A stretch of DNA of 35,739 nucleotides from Planctomycetota bacterium. GTDB taxonomy: Bacteria > Planctomycetota > Planctomycetia > Planctomycetales > Planctomycetaceae. Location: the NCBI GenBank assembly GCA_022600195.1, contig JAHZKX010000035.1:1-35739 (forward strand). Direction: 5' to 3'. The notes under the pieces were generated by a model, which was not told the origin of the DNA, did no database searches, and saw only the letters and a list, made by a program, of their open reading frames with translations. The position numbers and the translations under genes are program-made. Shown here piece by piece: positions 33,163-35,739 of the stretch. The stretch's first letter is position 1. Every line of letters begins with the position of its first letter.

Positions 33163-34203
33163 TTAGAAGGACGTTCCGTCAACGGGTGCCTGATCATACC
33201 GCTGACCCGCGGGCGTCAACAGGCGGGCATAAATGCCTGGATCCATCTGCGGTGTCAGAGATTTTCCACTGCCATCGCAGAAGATCACATTCACGACGCC
33301 ACTGGGGTGGTTGGAGCTGGGTCGCCAGGCCTGCCCTTTCTCGGCAGTCAGATTACTACTAATACTTGAATCTGTTCTTGCTGTTCGTAGATTAAATCCT
33401 GATGGTAATTTCAGTGAGGCGTCTTTAAGTATTCCTTGCATATCCACGCCAAATCCCAGGCTGCCCGTGTCCTGATCAGCCCATGCACCGGCTTGCAGGT
33501 TTTCAGACAACATCAGAGTCTGTGTCATACCATCACCCTCGGTGATGAAGTCCAGCGACATGCGTGATTCATGAGGACGCCAGAAGACACCGGATGCAAA
33601 TTTTACGGGAATATCAGTGTTTATCGTAGAATTGGAATCGAAGCCGCCATCAGCGCTATCAGCGGCATGTGATGTATCCGAGAGCGTATTATAATTTGCA
33701 GTCACATAACCAACGTTAACTACATAAGACAGCGCTCCTGGATCGGTATTAAACTGATCATCGGGACAACTCAACACCGGAAACCGAGTTTGATTTAAGG
33801 CGATCAGAGCACTTGGGTCTGCACCAACTACTGATGCTGCTCTGGCAGTGGCATCCCATCGTTGACGGAAACCAACTGAGTCCATGAATGGCAGAATGGT
33901 CGTGCACCAGGACAGGTTATCCCGGTGAGCATTGGCATTGGTTCCATCGGGATCAATCGTCTTGTTTGGGTCAACCAGTAATGGCAGCTCGGAGTTGGCA
34001 CCAGACGAAAAGTTGACCACGGCCAAGCCAACGTTTCGCATGTTATTCAGGCAGGACAATTTTCGAGACGTCGTCTTGCCACTTTCTATGGCCGGCAAAG
34101 TTAACGCCACCAGTATGCCGATGACGATGATCACGACCAGCAGTTCTAGCAGCGAAAATCCGTTTCGCTTTTGGCAATTTTGTTTGGTTCGTTGTTGGTT
34201 CAT
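33163..34203 (-). CDS. DUF1559 prepilin-like protein (copy 1)
   Basis: 346 residues from the ATG at 34203, chosen because AGGGAG lies about 7 nt upstream and the prepilin leader then begins normally; the open frame extends to 34326 without such support. The leader (QQRTKQNCQKRNG) is followed by FSLLELLVVIIVIGILVALTLPAIE, with cleavage after Gly and the conserved Glu at +5. The large C-terminal domain is DUF1559, ending with [21 protein letters not shown] and a Gly-Ile-Tyr-Ala-Arg stretch. These pseudopilin-like proteins are greatly expanded in planctomycetes and their role is not settled. It is a tandem paralogue of the next gene, sharing long blocks such as [20 protein letters not shown]. 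Confidence 0.93.
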   Translation of the reverse strand: MNQQRTKQNCQKRNGFSLLELLVVIIVIGILVALTLPAIESGKTTSRKLSCLNNMRNVGLAVVNFSSGANSELPLLVDPNKTIDPDGTNANAHRDNLSWCTTILPFMDSVGFRQRWDATARAASVVGADPSALIALNQTRFPVLSCPDDQFNTDPGALSYVVNVGYVTANYNTLSDTSHAADSADGGFDSNSTINTDIPVKFASGVFWRPHESRMSLDFITEGDGMTQTLMLSENLQAGAWADQDTGSLGFGVDMQGILKDASLKLPSGFNLRTARTDSSISSNLTAEKGQAWRPSSNHPSGVVNVIFCDGSGKSLTPQMDPGIYARLLTPAGQRYDQAPVDGTSF

Positions 34204-34329
34204 CTCATTCTCCCTAATAGAAAAACGTTTTTTCAGATCCTCTTTTTCTTCCGGGCACACGCTCATCGGGTTCATTGGAATCCAGGTGTTACTGAATGCC
34301 AGATAAAGCGTCTCTGCAGTTTTCAAATC

Positions 34330-34363
34330 AAAAAAAACACCAGAGCCCCGGGGGCCCTGGTGT
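34330..34363 (-). terminator. Terminator of the upstream DUF1559 gene
   Basis: ACACCAGAGCCCC (34337-34349) pairs with GGGGGCCCTGGTGT (34350-34363), with one mismatch, and on the minus strand is followed by a run of seven T. It is homologous to the terminator after the neighbouring paralogue and lies between the two genes. Confidence 0.85.
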
Positions 34364-34427
34364 CATCAAATTTGAACCGTTTTGAGAATAATCACTCAAA
34401 AATTTTGTTGTCGAAGGAGACCTCGAA

Positions 34428-35516
34428 TTAGAAGGATGTCGCGTCAACAACGGCCTGACCATATCGCAGACCACCGGGTGTTAAAATTCGGGCATAAATG
34501 CCAGAATCCATCTGTGGTGTGAGTGATTTTCCACTACCATCACACATAATCACATTCACAGCACCACTGGGATGATTCGAGCTGGGACGCCATGCAGCCC
34601 GTGGAGCTGATGTTAAATTTGAACCAATTCGAGAATCAGTCGCGTTTGGGGTATTGAGTAAGTTAAAGCCTGAGGGAAGCACAAGATCATCACCTAATCC
34701 AGCTGTTCCAGCAGCAGCGGAAATTGGTAATATACCTTCCATATCAACACCAAATCCCAAGCCACCAGTATTTTGATCCGCCCAGTTTCCAGCCTGGATA
34801 TTTTCGGACAACATCAGAGTTTGAGTCATCCCATCTGCAGCAGAGATGAAATCCAAAGACATTCGCGGAGACACACCTCCACGCCAGAACACGCCCGTGG
34901 AAAACTTAACAGGTGATTCCACCGCAGTTGAAGTTTCAGTCAGGCCAGTTGACAAAATCTCATTTGTGTGGGCAGCGTGTGAGCCATCACCGGTTGCATT
35001 GTAGTTATCCATAACATATCCGACGTTCACAACATAAGATAATGCACCAGGATCTGTACTAAACTGATCGTCAGGGCAGGTGAAGAACGGGAAACGGATA
35101 TTATTCAGATTACCGAGGGCAGTCACAGCAGTCGCGTTAAGTGTTGAATTTGCTGCAGCACTGGCGGTCTGATCCCATCTTTGTCGAAACCCAACCGAAT
35201 CCAGGAATGGCAGAATAGTCACACACCAGGAAAGGTTATCATTTCCAGCCTGAGCATTACCTGAATCATTTTCGATATTCGGGTCCACCAGCAGTGGCAA
35301 CTGCGAGTTGGCTCCGGACGAGAAGTTGACCACGGCCAAGCCCACGTTTCGCATGTTGTTCAGGCAGGACAGCTTTCGAGCAGCGGCACGGGCACTTTGA
35401 ATGGCCGGCAGCGTCAGAGATACCAGGATGCCGATGATGGTGATGACCACCAGCAGTTCGATCAGCGTAAACCCTTTACGCTTTTGTAACTTTTGTTTGA
35501 CTCTTCGAGTGTACAT
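34428..35516 (-). CDS. DUF1559 prepilin-like protein (copy 2)
   Basis: 362 residues from the ATG at 35516, with GAGGAGG 7-8 nt upstream; the GTG at 35531 overlaps this site and is unlikely. The leader ([12 protein letters not shown]) precedes [25 protein letters not shown] with the +5 Glu. The DUF1559 domain is very like copy 1: [20 protein letters not shown], then a [19 protein letters not shown] block, and [20 protein letters not shown] at the end. A good promoter lies just upstream and a terminator follows, so each paralogue may be a separate transcript. Confidence 0.94.
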   Translation of the reverse strand: MYTRRVKQKLQKRKGFTLIELLVVITIIGILVSLTLPAIQSARAAARKLSCLNNMRNVGLAVVNFSSGANSQLPLLVDPNIENDSGNAQAGNDNLSWCVTILPFLDSVGFRQRWDQTASAAANSTLNATAVTALGNLNNIRFPFFTCPDDQFSTDPGALSYVVNVGYVMDNYNATGDGSHAAHTNEILSTGLTETSTAVESPVKFSTGVFWRGGVSPRMSLDFISAADGMTQTLMLSENIQAGNWADQNTGGLGFGVDMEGILPISAAAGTAGLGDDLVLPSGFNLLNTPNATDSRIGSNLTSAPRAAWRPSSNHPSGAVNVIMCDGSGKSLTPQMDSGIYARILTPGGLRYGQAVVDATSF

Positions 35517-35550
35517 AATTATCCTCCTCACAAAAAAACGGTTCGTACGA

Positions 35551-35579
35551 ATTGTATATTAATTGTTGACAAGTAGCAA
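35551..35579 (-). promoter_or_regulatory. Promoter of DUF1559 copy 2
   Basis: On the minus strand TTGCTA (complement of 35574-35579), a 17-bp spacer and TACAAT (complement of 35551-35556) form a sigma-70-like promoter. The expected start is near 35544, giving a 5' leader of about 28 nt that contains the GAGGAGG ribosome-binding site. Confidence 0.5.
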
Positions 35580-35739
35580 AAACAAACTCAAAAATAGTTC
35601 TATTCATCAGGATTCCTGAAGAATGATCGACAAATCAGATCGACAGGAACAGACGTTTCAATCGCCCCTCTCTGACAGACTCCCATCAACGGCCCGCAAC
35701 CAGAATTAGTATCCAAGGCTACATGGCTTTCCCCCTCTC

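Overview
This window looks like chromosomal DNA from a planctomycete of moderate GC content, of the Gimesia/Rubinisphaera kind. The call rests on lineage-typical families: two DUF1559 prepilin-like proteins, a cysteine-rich protein built of YTV-type repeats (a planctomycete cell-wall family), a formylglycine sulfatase with a signal peptide, a pair of ClpP paralogues, Gfo/Idh/MocA and sugar-isomerase-like enzymes, and a multiheme cytochrome fused to repeat domains. The genus is inference; I could not run a database search. I see no phage, transposase, integrase or CRISPR array. Genes sit on both strands in short units separated by hairpin terminators.

Layout. 1-2.44 kb: a hairpin-rich element, then two overlapping genes for a membrane-anchored and an exported protein of unknown function. 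2.5-5.2 kb: tRNA-Arg(ACG), a small exported Gly/Tyr/His-rich protein and a fumarylacetoacetate-hydrolase-family enzyme. 5.8-7.8 kb: a solitary prepilin-like protein and an OmpA-domain lipoprotein. 7.9-12.4 kb: MarC-like membrane protein and sulfatase, a Gfo/Idh/MocA oxidoreductase, and a LarA-like (DUF2088) protein that seems to lack key nickel-site residues. 12.4-17.1 kb: a perfect 18-bp hairpin, an ECF sigma factor followed by a PspA/IM30-like protein, a very acidic repeat protein with an N-terminal helix-turn-helix and a C-terminal membrane segment, and an exported alpha/beta-hydrolase-like protein. 17.2-20.8 kb: the YTV wall protein, a TIM-barrel sugar isomerase, an A/T-tract-rich intergenic region that may encode a transcript, and a histone-H1-like Lys/Ala protein. 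20.9-26.8 kb: a DUF3857/transglutaminase-like protein, HflX, and an eight-heme cytochrome with HEAT and TPR domains. 26.8-30 kb: ParB, a parS site, and a GT39-type glycosyltransferase containing a second parS-like site. 30-32.7 kb: a TPR protein, a lipoprotein and two clpP genes. 33-35.7 kb: two tandem DUF1559 genes with duplicated terminators.

How the genes relate. Several concern the cell envelope: the YTV protein, OmpA lipoprotein, PspA-like protein, exported hydrolases, glycosyltransferase and prepilin-like proteins. The sigma/pspA pair is a plausible envelope-stress unit. parB next to a consensus parS, with a histone-like protein nearby, points to chromosome organisation and perhaps an origin-proximal position. 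The least conventional items are the acidic HTH/repeat/TM protein, the degenerate LarA-like gene sharing an intergenic region with a perfect hairpin, the octaheme-HEAT-TPR protein, and the possible transcript upstream of the histone-like gene.
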